Shown piece after piece: positions 1 through 6,535 of a DNA stretch of 39,165 nucleotides (position 1 is the first letter of the stretch; each line of letters starts with the position of its first letter). The DNA is from Clostridiales bacterium (GTDB lineage Bacteria > Bacillota > Clostridia > Oscillospirales > Oscillospiraceae), in assembly GCA_012719745.1 (NCBI GenBank), contig JAAXZS010000083.1, positions 1 to 39,165 on the forward strand. The letters run 5' to 3'. Position numbers and translations under genes: made by a program. Below the pieces are notes generated by a model, which was not told where the DNA came from, made no database searches, and was given only the letters and a program-made list of their open reading frames with translations.

Positions 1-306
1 ATCGTGTTGATGCTCCGTGATGAGGGCTACGATGTCAAACTGATGTGTGCCTGTCCCTATGAGGGCTTTGAACGCGGTTGGAGCCAAGAATGGCAGAAAC
101 AATACCGAGAGATACTGACGGTGGCAGACTTCATGAAATACGTCTGCGAGGGCTACAGCCGAGCCTGTTTCCAGATCCGAAATGAATGGATGGTTAATCA
201 CTCTGCCAGAGTTATAGCCGTATTCAACGGAGAAAAAAGCGGAACAAAAAATATGGTAGATTATGCGATGAAGGTCGGTGTACCTGTTGTCCGTATCAAG
301 GGGTGA
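1..306 (+). CDS. SLOG/DUF1273 (YpsA-like) family protein, C-terminal part
   Basis: Open from the first base of the window, so the N-terminus lies outside it. The visible 100 residues match the second half of the YpsA/DUF1273 branch of the SLOG superfamily: a stretch with CPYEGFERGW, then an ARxFQIRNEWMVNHS-like segment (here CFQIRNEWMVNHSARVIAVF) and a closing small strand near VPVVRIKG. SLOG proteins bind nucleotides or nucleotide-derived ligands; the exact ligand of this branch is unclear. The gene is followed 4 bases later by the next ATG, suggesting one operon. Such genes are common on conjugative and other mobile elements of Clostridia, so this flank may itself be accessory DNA (inference). 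Family call is good; function is open. Confidence 0.75.
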   Translation: MVLMLRDEGYDVKLMCACPYEGFERGWSQEWQKQYREILTVADFMKYVCEGYSRACFQIRNEWMVNHSARVIAVFNGEKSGTKNMVDYAMKVGVPVVRIKG

Positions 307-310
307 GCGT

Positions 311-745
311 ATGAGTGTAGAAATCATCTATGAAAAGAAATATCCTCGCATCGATCCGATGGAGGAAATGAAACAGATAGAAATGGAGATGGCGGACGAG
401 CCAGAAGAGCCTACTCCTTCTTTTGAGGAGATAATGCAGAAAATACAGGCAAACACCACTTATGTTCTTATGCCGGAGCGGATCAAGGCCAGTGAGGATT
501 TTATCCAGGCTGCCATAGAGGTTTCTGAACTGTACGAACTGGATACCAAAATTGAGCGTCACTTCGACCATATCAGCGTGAACTATTCTTTTAACTGCTG
601 CGGTGGCCTGCGTGATATAAACCGGGTGTTCGGCATGGCAGACCAGTTCTCGTTCTTTAAGGATATTTATGGCTGGGACATTACAGTCTCCCTTGATTTC
701 TTTACCCACGCCACACTTCGGAACGGAAGGGTTGTGTCTCCGTAA
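311..745 (+). CDS. Hypothetical protein downstream of the SLOG gene
   Basis: 144 residues from the ATG at 311, chosen because AAGGGGTG lies about 6 bases upstream and because an upstream alternative start (278) would overlap the preceding gene by 29 bases. The N-terminal third is acidic and Glu-rich, followed by a more globular part with a CCGG motif and several aromatic residues near the C-terminus. No transmembrane segment or signal peptide is visible. I do not recognise the family. The close spacing to the SLOG gene suggests co-transcription. The bidirectional hairpin at 832-874 is a plausible terminator for the pair. Confidence 0.6.
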   Translation: MSVEIIYEKKYPRIDPMEEMKQIEMEMADEPEEPTPSFEEIMQKIQANTTYVLMPERIKASEDFIQAAIEVSELYELDTKIERHFDHISVNYSFNCCGGLRDINRVFGMADQFSFFKDIYGWDITVSLDFFTHATLRNGRVVSP

Positions 746-831
746 ACAGAGCGGTGCACCTTTTAATTATTCCTCTGAACCCAATGCACACCCTCCAGAC
801 CTAAAATTAAAAAGTACATAGGTAAAAACGC

Positions 832-874
832 AAAAAGGCTCTACGGCGACCATTCCTCGGTTACCGTAGAGCCT
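832..874. terminator. Bidirectional rho-independent terminator in left flank
   Basis: Perfect 11-bp arms AGGCTCTACGG (836-846) and CCGTAGAGCCT (864-874). The A-run at 832-836 reads as a U-run on the minus strand, and GCTTTCGTT follows on the plus strand. It fits the end of the 311-745 transcript and backs up leftward transcription from the tRNA/integrase side. Confidence 0.7.
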
Positions 875-921
875 GCTTTCGTTAAAAGGTATATGAAAAC
901 CCTTGTAAATAGGGACTTTTG

Positions 922-979
922 AAAAAAAGAAACTGGACACCCGCTTCGATACTCATTGTATCAAAACTGGTGTCCAGTT
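922..979 (-). terminator. Native terminator of the tRNA-Ser gene, displaced by the prophage
   Basis: Arms AACTGGACACC (931-941) and GGTGTCCAGTT (969-979) pair perfectly, with a second internal stem GATAC/GTATC (948-952, 958-962). On the minus strand the stem is followed by a T-rich run (complement of 922-928). It begins two bases beyond the attL core, so in the uninfected chromosome it would sit directly after the CCA end of tRNA-Ser. Integration has moved it about 34 kb from that gene. Confidence 0.75.
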
Positions 980-980
980 A

Positions 981-1007
981 TGGCGGAGAGAAAGGGATTC
1001 GAACCCT
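981..1007. repeat. attL core (27 bp, 3' end of tRNA-Ser)
   Basis: Identical over 27 bases to 34851-34877; the match breaks at 980/34850 and 1008/34878. It holds the CCA end, the discriminator, the 3' acceptor strand and part of the T arm of tRNA-Ser, read on the minus strand. Upstream is chromosomal terminator sequence; downstream is phage sequence leading into the integrase 3' end. Confidence 0.92.
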
Positions 1008-1046
1008 GTAATAATAATGATAAAAACGTTGGTATAACTTGATTTT

Positions 1047-2084
1047 TCAAACCATGTTAGCATTTTCATTAGCATTTTTATAAAACTGAGCCATCTTGTT
1101 TTCCGCAAGCGTCTTATCTGCTTGCGCCAAATGCGTATATATTCTGTGCATTGTTGTCTGGTCGGCCCATCCTCCGATCTCCATTGCCTCAAGCTCTGAC
1201 ATTCCTACATGATACGCAAGGGATGCAAAGCTGTGGCGCAGACCGTGCCATCCAACCTCCGGAAGTCCGTTCTCACGACACGCCTTGTTTATTTGTGTGT
1301 ATGTCGCATTGGGGGTGCAGCTTGTAATTTTCAACCCAGCCAGTCTGTATTCCTTTGCAAGCTCGGAAAGCCGTGGAATCATTATCGGTACGATTCGCGC
1401 GGAAGAAGTGTTTTTATTTGTGGCCTTGTAAACCATTTTCTTATTATCGTCGGGCACAACCGCGCCTTTTACAATAATTCGGTTGAACTCCGTACTTATA
1501 TTCTCGTTTATATCAAGGGCGAGTATCTCTGATCTCCTGAGGCTGTGCAGGGCGAGCAGAGCCGGCATTTCACACTTCTCTCCCCTCACGGCATCAAGAA
1601 AAGTTAAAATCTGCTCATGGTCAAGCCATGGCCTTTCTGCTGGAACAACCTGCGGAAGATTTACGTGCTCTGGCTGAATCCCGTTTTCGCGCAATACGGA
1701 ACATATAAAACGGTAGGCGTTTTTCAGCGTTTTTGAACTGCATATCTTCGCTTCTGCATTGCACAGGGATTTCCACCCGGAAGAAGTCATCTTTTTTCCC
1801 ATTGCTGTCTTGAAGCGCGTCCTCTGTATTATTCTATATCCGTATATTGTAGATGGAGAAAGGATCCCATCACGATTTTTTATATACTGGTCTATAGCGC
1901 GAGAAAGGGTCATGGACGCTGACACATCAATCTTTTTTCCATTTCGGCATTCGGCCTTTAACAGCTCCGCCCGCCGTTTACATTCCCGCTCCGTTTGCGC
2001 CGTCACAGGCACGCTCTGGCCGTCGATGCGCAGCTGTATGAACCACGAACCTGACGGCAACTTCCGCGCCTTTGGTATTTTCAT
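1047..2084 (-). CDS. int: Tyrosine-family phage integrase
   Basis: Site-specific recombinase that would join attP to the tRNA-Ser attB. 345 residues from the ATG at 2084, preceded by AAAGGAGG with 9 bases spacing; an in-frame ATG 48 bases further upstream has no such site. Layout: N-terminal arm-binding region about 1-55, SAM-like core-binding domain about 55-150, catalytic domain about 160-335. Catalytic residues visible (numbering from this start): Arg183 in LRRSEI, His280 and Arg283 in HGLRH, Trp306 in GGW, and nucleophile Tyr316 in IYTH. The gene lies about 40 bases from attL and points toward it, the normal arrangement. The C-terminal NANENAN tail is encoded by a DNA repeat also found near attR. 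Confidence 0.95.
   Translation of the reverse strand: MKIPKARKLPSGSWFIQLRIDGQSVPVTAQTERECKRRAELLKAECRNGKKIDVSASMTLSRAIDQYIKNRDGILSPSTIYGYRIIQRTRFKTAMGKKMTSSGWKSLCNAEAKICSSKTLKNAYRFICSVLRENGIQPEHVNLPQVVPAERPWLDHEQILTFLDAVRGEKCEMPALLALHSLRRSEILALDINENISTEFNRIIVKGAVVPDDNKKMVYKATNKNTSSARIVPIMIPRLSELAKEYRLAGLKITSCTPNATYTQINKACRENGLPEVGWHGLRHSFASLAYHVGMSELEAMEIGGWADQTTMHRIYTHLAQADKTLAENKMAQFYKNANENANMV
1057..1078. repeat. Left copy of putative integrase arm-type repeat
   Basis: 22 bases identical to 34695-34716, made of the 12-base unit TTAGCATTTTCA followed by a second TTAGCATTTT. It lies inside the last codons of the integrase gene and encodes most of the Asn/Ala/Glu tail NANENAN on the minus strand. 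Position on both sides of the attP core is what is expected of arm-type integrase binding sites. That role is inferred. Confidence 0.5.
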
Positions 2085-2112
2085 TGATGGCAACCTCCTT
2101 TTGAGCTTGTTG

Positions 2113-2140
2113 TTGACATGTGTAGAAAACACAGTATAAT
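2113..2140 (+). promoter_or_regulatory. Consensus sigma-A promoter with palindromic spacer
   Basis: TTGACA (2113-2118) and TATAAT (2135-2140), both perfect matches, 16-base spacer. The spacer contains the inverted repeat TGTGT/ACACA (2119-2123, 2129-2133), a possible operator. The expected start near 2147 leaves a short leader before the TTG start at 2163. Being next to int and outside the repressor-controlled early region, it is probably active in the lysogen (inference). Confidence 0.75.
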
Positions 2141-2162
2141 TGTGAAAAAGGGGTGATTCTCT

Positions 2163-3038
2163 TTGGAAGATAAAGGAACGCTAAAATTTTCGTTCTGTGG
2201 AGATCACGAAGTAGATGCACTATCCGTATCAAAAGCAATTAGTTCTCTCGTCGAGTTATCATCGGCAATTTCCGAAAATGAATATCCAGACGCTGAAATT
2301 AGGCTGTCCGTAAAAGCGGTAAGCCCTGGTAGTCTTATATTTGACTTTGTTGCGGCGGCTTCTCCCATCGTACAATCTGTTCTTACTCCCGATAGCATAT
2401 CATGTGCAGCAGACATTATAGAGATAATGGGAGCTGCATTCAAAGTGAAGCGATTTCTTAAAGGGAAAGCACCTGCAAAAAAAGAAAACGCTGATAGTAA
2501 AATAAAGATTACACGCGAAGATGGCAGCACATTAGAACTTCCAGCAAGCAGTAATGTATATTTTATAGACAATAGAATAGATCGGTCTGTAACCAATATA
2601 ATCAATTCCGCAAGGCTTTCAAATGGCGTGACAGGGATTTCTGTTCAGGCAAATGAAATAATAGAAATCCCACGTGATGAGTTCGATCAGTGCGCCACTG
2701 AAATACCAATCAACGAATTGCTTGGAACAGACACGATTGAATCTTTAAGGCAAAACGAAACGATATTTATACGCTCCGCCGATTTCTCTGGTACGTTAAA
2801 ATGGAGGTTTTCTGGTGCGGAAACTTTTGCAGCAACCGTATCTGACGAGCAATTCGTTGATCGCGTAAAGTCTGGTGAGATTGCTATTCGCGCAAAGATG
2901 TATCTTATTGCAGACGTAAAGGTATCTGTGCAAATTGGCCCGGACGGAATGCCTGACGAGTCAAGGCGCACATACGATGTCGTAAAGGTGCATTCTATAC
3001 ATGTACCCGGCGAAGGGCAGATAGAGCTTGGAATTTGA
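2163..3038 (+). CDS. Hypothetical cargo protein, expressed from its own promoter
   Basis: 291 residues. TTG start at 2163 chosen because AAAGGGGTG lies upstream and the consensus promoter at 2113-2140 ends just before it. No signal peptide; the segment SLIFDFVAAASPIVQSV near residues 57-75 is hydrophobic but looks like a buried strand/helix rather than a clear membrane span. A basic Lys-rich linker (about 100-115) separates an N-terminal region from a beta-rich C-terminal half. I do not recognise a characterised family. It stands alone between int and the repressor, divergent from int and closed by a terminator at 3083-3120, the slot where temperate phages often carry lysogenic-conversion or anti-phage genes. 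A defence or exclusion role is only a hypothesis. Confidence 0.7.
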   Translation: MEDKGTLKFSFCGDHEVDALSVSKAISSLVELSSAISENEYPDAEIRLSVKAVSPGSLIFDFVAAASPIVQSVLTPDSISCAADIIEIMGAAFKVKRFLKGKAPAKKENADSKIKITREDGSTLELPASSNVYFIDNRIDRSVTNIINSARLSNGVTGISVQANEIIEIPRDEFDQCATEIPINELLGTDTIESLRQNETIFIRSADFSGTLKWRFSGAETFAATVSDEQFVDRVKSGEIAIRAKMYLIADVKVSVQIGPDGMPDESRRTYDVVKVHSIHVPGEGQIELGI

Positions 3039-3082
3039 ATCTTTAATATAAAATAATGGTTTTCAATAAAACGCATTCTATT

Positions 3083-3120
3083 GTCCGCCTCGGTGTTACA
3101 GCGCCGGGGCGGTCTTTTTT
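3083..3120 (+). terminator. Rho-independent terminator after the cargo gene
   Basis: GC-rich stem CCGCCTCGGTG / CGCCGGGGCGG with a short loop and two G-U pairs, followed by a run of six T. It ends at the convergent stop codon of the PH-domain gene, separating the two transcripts. Confidence 0.8.
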
Positions 3121-3589
3121 ATTTGTTTAGTCTTTGGTAGTTATCGTATGAAAGCTCTTGCAGCATCTTATAAAGCCCTTGAATGTTATATTTTTTGGGA
3201 AATTCAAACTTTTTCTTTGCGTATTCAATTCCGTGCGCTTTCATGTACGGTGTGGCGATATAGTAAACTTCCAGTTCGCTATCGTCAAGGCCGAAGCCAG
3301 CCGTTTCGGCAGATACGCCAAAAATAGAATCAAGGTAAATAGAGTTGACACGCATCTTCTGCCCGGTAGCGCCCTGCTTATCGAACTCAAGAATACGCTT
3401 GTCCGTAATAATCATGGCGTCGCGCACAAGCTTAAATCCAGTCTGGATGGATTCACAATCCATCAAATAAGCTCCATACTCTTTTTGAAGCACTTCAGGA
3501 GACACTTCACTCATGTTGCCAAGGATTCCCTGCATGACACTTCCACCGCCAGCGCTGATCTGACTACCGATTTTGTCCATAAATCCCAT
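3119..3589 (-). CDS. Bacterial PH-domain protein (bPH_1-like)
   Basis: 156 residues, ATG at 3589 with AGGAGG about 8 bases upstream. The central part (about 45-140) has the features of the bacterial pleckstrin-homology family: FKLVRDAMIITDKRILEFDKQG, then a segment with DSIFGVSAETAGF, then ELEVYYIATPY. The N-terminus is Gly/Ser-rich with an amphipathic helix, as in related small Firmicutes proteins. No transmembrane helix. bPH domains are mainly scaffolding or oligomerising beta-sandwiches; the cellular role of this group is not established. Transcribed leftward, in the same direction as the repressor and the small ORF at 3653-3820, so it is likely part of the lysogenic transcript. Confidence 0.8.
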   Translation of the reverse strand: MGFMDKIGSQISAGGGSVMQGILGNMSEVSPEVLQKEYGAYLMDCESIQTGFKLVRDAMIITDKRILEFDKQGATGQKMRVNSIYLDSIFGVSAETAGFGLDDSELEVYYIATPYMKAHGIEYAKKKFEFPKKYNIQGLYKMLQELSYDNYQRLNK

Positions 3590-3652
3590 GATAATTTCCT
3601 CCTATATATTTTTCCGCCATCCGGCGGTAGGGGCTGCACCAAGAACGAGTTA

Positions 3653-3820
3653 TTACAAGATTTCACGCCTATGACTATCTATTAGGCCGTCAATATACGA
3701 TTTCTTCATTGTCGTTCCATACTCACGCTTAATCGCAAAAACGATAATTGACGATCTGATTCCCCGCTGAATATACCTATCAATGCTCGCATCAAGAATA
3801 TCTTCTTTCCTTTTCAACAT
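3653..3820 (-). CDS. Small hypothetical protein (55 aa)
   Basis: ATG at 3820 preceded by TAAGGAGCG at good spacing; TAA at 3653-3655. The product is predicted mostly helical and basic, with KRKEDILDASIDRYIQRGI at the N-terminus and a central hydrophobic IIVFAI. It sits between the repressor and the PH-domain gene on the same strand, so it is probably co-transcribed with them in the lysogen. The size and charge would suit a small DNA-binding or accessory immunity protein, but I recognise no family. Confidence 0.55.
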   Translation of the reverse strand: MLKRKEDILDASIDRYIQRGIRSSIIVFAIKREYGTTMKKSYIDGLIDSHRREIL

Positions 3821-3861
3821 ACACGCTCCTTAGTATTTTTACCGCACAAAAAGCGGCGCTA

Positions 3862-4509
3862 TTACAAATCTTCGCGGATCAGCGCAATGGCCTGGCCATA
3901 TAGGTGAAAACTCTCCAGCTGTTCTCCGCGCAGGATCATCTTCGGTACATTCGGGTTATCCGGCCACAGCTCCACGCGATCCGGATAGCGAAAGAACCGC
4001 TTGATTGTCCCCTCGTCACCGTTGACGATGCAGACGGCCACTTTTCCGTTTTCAACTTCCTGCTGGATGTGCACAACCACGATGTCTCCGTCTTTCATGT
4101 TAGGGTACATGGAATCACCACGGATGTGCATGGCACGGCAATTGCTGGCAGAGTGACCCCGCAGCATGACAGATGGAATCTGCACAAACTCTCCCGTGTC
4201 ATCCTCAACAGCCAGGCCGTCATACCCGGCCTTTACGCTGGCTATGATAGGTATGCCGGTAATATCTCCGATAGGCTCTCCCAGATCAAGGGAGGGCTTT
4301 TCTTTTTCATCTGACAGCCCGGAAAGCCAGTCGAGCGACACGCCATAGTAGCCGGCAATCTGGGGAAGGTAAAGCCTATACCCTTTATTTCTCCCTTTTT
4401 CCCACTCCGTCACTGCATTTGATTTAAGACCTATATGGTCGCATAGGTCCTTCTTTGCTCCGTGTTTATTTCCAACACACTCTAAAACTCTTTTCAGTAT
4501 AATGTCCAT
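3862..4509 (-). CDS. LexA/CI-type phage repressor (HTH + S24 peptidase)
   Basis: Maintains lysogeny by binding operators in the adjacent intergenic region and is inactivated by RecA-stimulated self-cleavage. 215 residues. N-terminal Cro/C1-type HTH about 5-62 (GAKKDLCDHIGLKSNAVTEW). The C-terminal S24 domain shows the Ala94-Gly95 cleavage bond within SVKAGYDG, catalytic Ser133 in GDSMYP and catalytic Lys170 in GTIKRF, so it should be cleavable and SOS-inducible. ATG at 4509 has only a weak GAGG site, compatible with low expression. It diverges from the early operon across 4510-4774. Confidence 0.95.
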   Translation of the reverse strand: MDIILKRVLECVGNKHGAKKDLCDHIGLKSNAVTEWEKGRNKGYRLYLPQIAGYYGVSLDWLSGLSDEKEKPSLDLGEPIGDITGIPIIASVKAGYDGLAVEDDTGEFVQIPSVMLRGHSASNCRAMHIRGDSMYPNMKDGDIVVVHIQQEVENGKVAVCIVNGDEGTIKRFFRYPDRVELWPDNPNVPKMILRGEQLESFHLYGQAIALIREDL

Positions 4510-4540
4510 TTTAAACCTCGCTATTTGTGCGTTATTAACA

Positions 4541-4595
4541 AAAATTCGCTTTAAACGAATTTTATGTTGAAAACGCGTTTTCTCTGTGTTATAGT
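4541..4595 (+). promoter_or_regulatory. Early rightward promoter with palindromic operators
   Basis: TTGAAA (4567-4572), 17-base spacer, TATAGT (4590-4595) drives the early operon. The -35 overlaps the perfect palindrome GAAAACGCGTTTTC (4569-4582). A second inverted repeat, AAAATTCG/CGAATTTT (4541-4548, 4556-4563), lies just upstream, toward the repressor gene. These are the best candidates for repressor/Cro operators. No clear leftward promoter for the repressor could be assigned. The interval 4596-4774 is an AT-rich leader of about 170 bases with no gene that I can support. Confidence 0.65.
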
Positions 4596-4774
4596 GTCAA
4601 TTGTAGAAAAGATTTGACGAAAAAGACAATACAAAACCAGACCTTTTGAAAATACTCTTCTCAAAAAGTCAACGCGAAAAATATTGTGATGTCCCAACAA
4701 ACACACAATACTCTTTTTTCACTTGTATGTCAAATACTTTCCACATATTTTATGTGATTTGGAGGTGTGAAGAA

Positions 4775-4948
4775 ATGATGCTTAGTAGGGTTTCGGTTGA
4801 AATGGACGGGATTGAGGAGGTAAAGGAGCTTATCGAAAAAGCACAGGAGCAAATTGATGATCTGAGCCAAATCGTTGAACAAATCAGCGCTTACAGAATC
4901 GGAATGCATATAAACGTGAACCAGCCGCCAGCGGCAACTGACGACTGA
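4775..4948 (+). CDS. Small early coiled-coil protein (57 aa)
   Basis: ATG at 4775 (or the adjacent ATG at 4778), preceded by GGAGGTG with 7 bases spacing. The product is acidic and helical, with a heptad-like stretch VKELIEKAQEQIDDLSQIVE predicted to form a coiled coil. It is the first gene of the early operon from the promoter at 4567-4595. Family not recognised; small coiled-coil proteins at this position are common in Clostridia prophages, sometimes regulatory. Confidence 0.65.
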   Translation: MMLSRVSVEMDGIEEVKELIEKAQEQIDDLSQIVEQISAYRIGMHINVNQPPAATDD

Positions 4949-4958
4949 TTCTGGGTGG

Positions 4959-5177
4959 CTAAATGTCAAATGTGACTGTTATCTTTGCGTTGTCCGGAAC
5001 GGACTGCATCGTCATGCCGGATTTATCCAGGGCGGCAAACAGTTCAGCTTGTTCGATTTCATCAAATATACTGACTGCCGCTCCGCAGTTCTGGCACTTT
5101 GGATGCGTTACAATATCGCGCTTAAATGAATTTATCGTAAACATGCACCCACATTTGCACTTGAATATGTACATCAT
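4959..5177 (-). CDS. Small zinc-ribbon-like protein (72 aa)
   Basis: Start taken at the ATG at 5177, with AAAGGGGGTG just upstream; a GTG at 5183 is too close to that site. N-terminal CKCG and central CQNC pairs suggest a zinc-binding ribbon (CxC...CxxC), followed by an acidic C-terminal half. Encoded against the early operon, tail to tail with the 57-aa gene and with its own promoter at 5198-5226, so it could be made in the lysogen. No function known to me. Confidence 0.65.
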   Translation of the reverse strand: MMYIFKCKCGCMFTINSFKRDIVTHPKCQNCGAAVSIFDEIEQAELFAALDKSGMTMQSVPDNAKITVTFDI

Positions 5178-5197
5178 ATTCACCCCCTTTCGACATC

Positions 5198-5226
5198 ATC
5201 ATACGGCGAAAGGAAAAATTTTACAA
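5198..5226 (-). promoter_or_regulatory. Leftward promoter of the zinc-ribbon gene
   Basis: On the minus strand TTGTAA (5221-5226), 17-base spacer, TATGAT (5198-5203). The inverted repeat CCTTTCG/CGAAAGG (5186-5192, 5207-5213) spans the -10 and may be an operator, although one arm is also part of the ribosome site region. Confidence 0.45.
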
Positions 5227-5236
5227 GGAGACAAGC

Positions 5237-5929
5237 ATGAACGAACTAATCAAGATTACCTACGAAAGTGACCGACCGCTGGTGTCGGCAAGAGAGCTGC
5301 ACGAGTTTTTGGAGGTGGAAACCGACTTTCCGCACTGGTTCACCAGAATGTGCGAGTACGGCTTCGCGGATGGAGCCGACTATCAGACATTTTTGTCCGA
5401 TGGGGCCGGTTTCGGAAAAGCTTCAGTGAAAAAGGACGCCATGATCACCATCGATATGGCAAAAGAGCTGTGCATGATTCAGCGGAACGAAAAGGGCAAG
5501 ATTGCCCGTCAGTATTTTATCCAGCTCGAACGGGACTGGAACAGCCCTGAGAAGGTCATGGCGCGTGCGCTCGACATTGCGCACAAGACAATCAACAGTC
5601 TAAAAGCAGACAATTCCATGCTGACCGTGCAGAACACCATCATGGCACCCAAGGCAGACTATTTCGACCAGCTCGTGGAACGCAACACCCTTACTAACTT
5701 TCGCGAGACGGCAAAGCAGCTTGAAGTCCCCCCGAAAAAGTTTGTGCAGTTCCTGCTGGACAAGAAATATGTGTACCGAGACAAGAAGGGAAAGCTGCTT
5801 CCGTTCGAGGAAAAAAACAAAGGCCTTTTTGAGGTCAAGGAATGCGTAAACGAAAAGACCGAATGGAGCGGGACGCAGACGTTCATCACGCCGAAAGGCC
5901 GTGAAACATTTCGCCTGTTATATGTGTAA
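5237..5929 (+). CDS. Phage antirepressor, AntA/AntB N-domain plus KilA-C (ANT) domain
   Basis: 230 residues; ATG at 5237 after ACAAGGAGACAAGC. The AntA-type N-terminal domain spans about 8-95 (ARELHEFLEVETDFPHWF, then ITIDMAKELCMIQRNEKGK), a helical linker about 100-130, and the ANT/KilA-C winged-helix domain about 135-230 (TLTNFRETAKQLEV ... GTQTFITPKGRETF). Antirepressors of this type bind and neutralise the prophage repressor or act as early transcription factors. With the cleavable repressor next door, this gives the switch two possible ways to turn off repression. Family assignment is firm; the target is inferred. Confidence 0.92.
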   Translation: MNELIKITYESDRPLVSARELHEFLEVETDFPHWFTRMCEYGFADGADYQTFLSDGAGFGKASVKKDAMITIDMAKELCMIQRNEKGKIARQYFIQLERDWNSPEKVMARALDIAHKTINSLKADNSMLTVQNTIMAPKADYFDQLVERNTLTNFRETAKQLEVPPKKFVQFLLDKKYVYRDKKGKLLPFEEKNKGLFEVKECVNEKTEWSGTQTFITPKGRETFRLLYV

Positions 5930-5963
5930 GAGAATCAGGGCGTGATTCATACAAGAAAGGAGC

Positions 5964-6152
5964 GTGACAATTATCTACAAATTATTTTGCGGCAAGGTAG
6001 CCGAGCAGAAGAAACTCCGCAAGCTGACCAACGCAGACCTCGCGAAAATGACCGGGTACAAGATCGGCGCAATCAACGCTTTTATGTGCGGTGCCCGGGA
6101 GTCGGACCGGATCGCCAAGGCGCTGGCGGCAGTACTTAATATCGAATTGTGA
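5964..6152 (+). CDS. Small Cro/C1-type HTH protein (62 aa)
   Basis: Frame supported by the HTH-like stretch KLTNADLAKMTGYKIGAINA followed by a recognition-helix-like MCGARESDRIAKALAAVL. GTG at 5964 is the only usual start; it lies very close to AAAGGAG (5956-5962), so the true start may be a rarer codon a few bases on. Likely a Cro-like or accessory regulator of the early region. The short inverted repeat GAATCA/TGATTC (5932-5948) precedes it. Confidence 0.65.
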   Translation: MTIIYKLFCGKVAEQKKLRKLTNADLAKMTGYKIGAINAFMCGARESDRIAKALAAVLNIEL

Positions 6153-6163
6153 AAGGAGACCCA

Positions 6164-6307
6164 ATGAACACTAAAGAAAACAGAGAACACATTGAAAACG
6201 CGCTGGTGAGAACCATCGAAGATGTCAGTAAGCGCGCCACGACCGCCGAAGAGGTGGAAGCTCTTGCAGCGGTCGTTCAGGCGTATGTCAGTTTGCGGGG
6301 ATGTTAA
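6164..6307 (+). CDS. Small hypothetical early protein (47 aa)
   Basis: ATG at 6164 with GAAAGGAG about 6 bases upstream. The product is helical (ENREHIENALVRTIEDVSKR ...) with no cysteine motif beyond the last residue. Its TAA overlaps, tail to tail, the stop codon of the minus-strand gene 6304-6465. Probably in the early operon; family not recognised. Confidence 0.6.
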   Translation: MNTKENREHIENALVRTIEDVSKRATTAEEVEALAAVVQAYVSLRGC

Positions 6308-6465
6308 GTTTGATCAGCAATCTTTTCGAGCCTTGCAGAAAGCGTCTCGATAAAATCAGCAATATCATCCGCCGTCCCCTTATGAGGAGCAATGCGCAGT
6401 TCTGTTGATGAAATGGCAATTTTCGCGATTTCAACAGAAATGTTTATAGCACGAGTTTTATTCAT
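6304..6465 (-). CDS. Small hypothetical protein on the opposite strand (53 aa)
   Basis: Start assigned to ATG at 6465 because AGGTGG lies 7 to 8 bases upstream; an upstream in-frame start at 6498 has none. The product has an N-terminal strand (RAINISVEIAKIAI) and a C-terminal helix (DDIADFIETLSARLEKIA). It faces the early operon, with its own promoter-like element at 6489-6517, the same arrangement as the zinc-ribbon gene at 4959-5177. Function unknown. Confidence 0.5.
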   Translation of the reverse strand: MNKTRAINISVEIAKIAISSTELRIAPHKGTADDIADFIETLSARLEKIADQT

Positions 6466-6488
6466 TATTTTCACCACCTTTCGCCAAC

Positions 6489-6517
6489 ATAGTACCACTT
6501 TCTAGGCGAAAGAACAA
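6489..6517 (-). promoter_or_regulatory. Leftward promoter of the 53-aa gene
   Basis: On the minus strand TTGTTC (6512-6517), 17-base spacer, extended -10 TGGTACTAT (TACTAT at 6489-6494). Arms CTTTCGCC (6478-6485) and GGCGAAAG (6505-6512) flank the -10, resembling the inverted repeat found at 5186-5213. Confidence 0.4.
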
Positions 6518-6535
6518 CAAACAAAGGAGGGCACC

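Noticed and set aside
1..745. SLOG gene and neighbour as part of the prophage
   Set aside because: They lie outside attL and beyond two terminators, including the tRNA's own, so they belong to the chromosome or another element.
981..1007. Possible second tRNA gene at the left end
   Set aside because: Only the 3' 27 bases of tRNA-Ser are present; there is no anticodon arm or 5' half, so it is the attL repeat.
3600..3630. Terminator at the CCGCC/GGCGG hairpin near the PH-domain gene
   Set aside because: The short stem has a T-run before it on the plus strand and an A-run after it on the minus strand, so it fits neither direction as a terminator.
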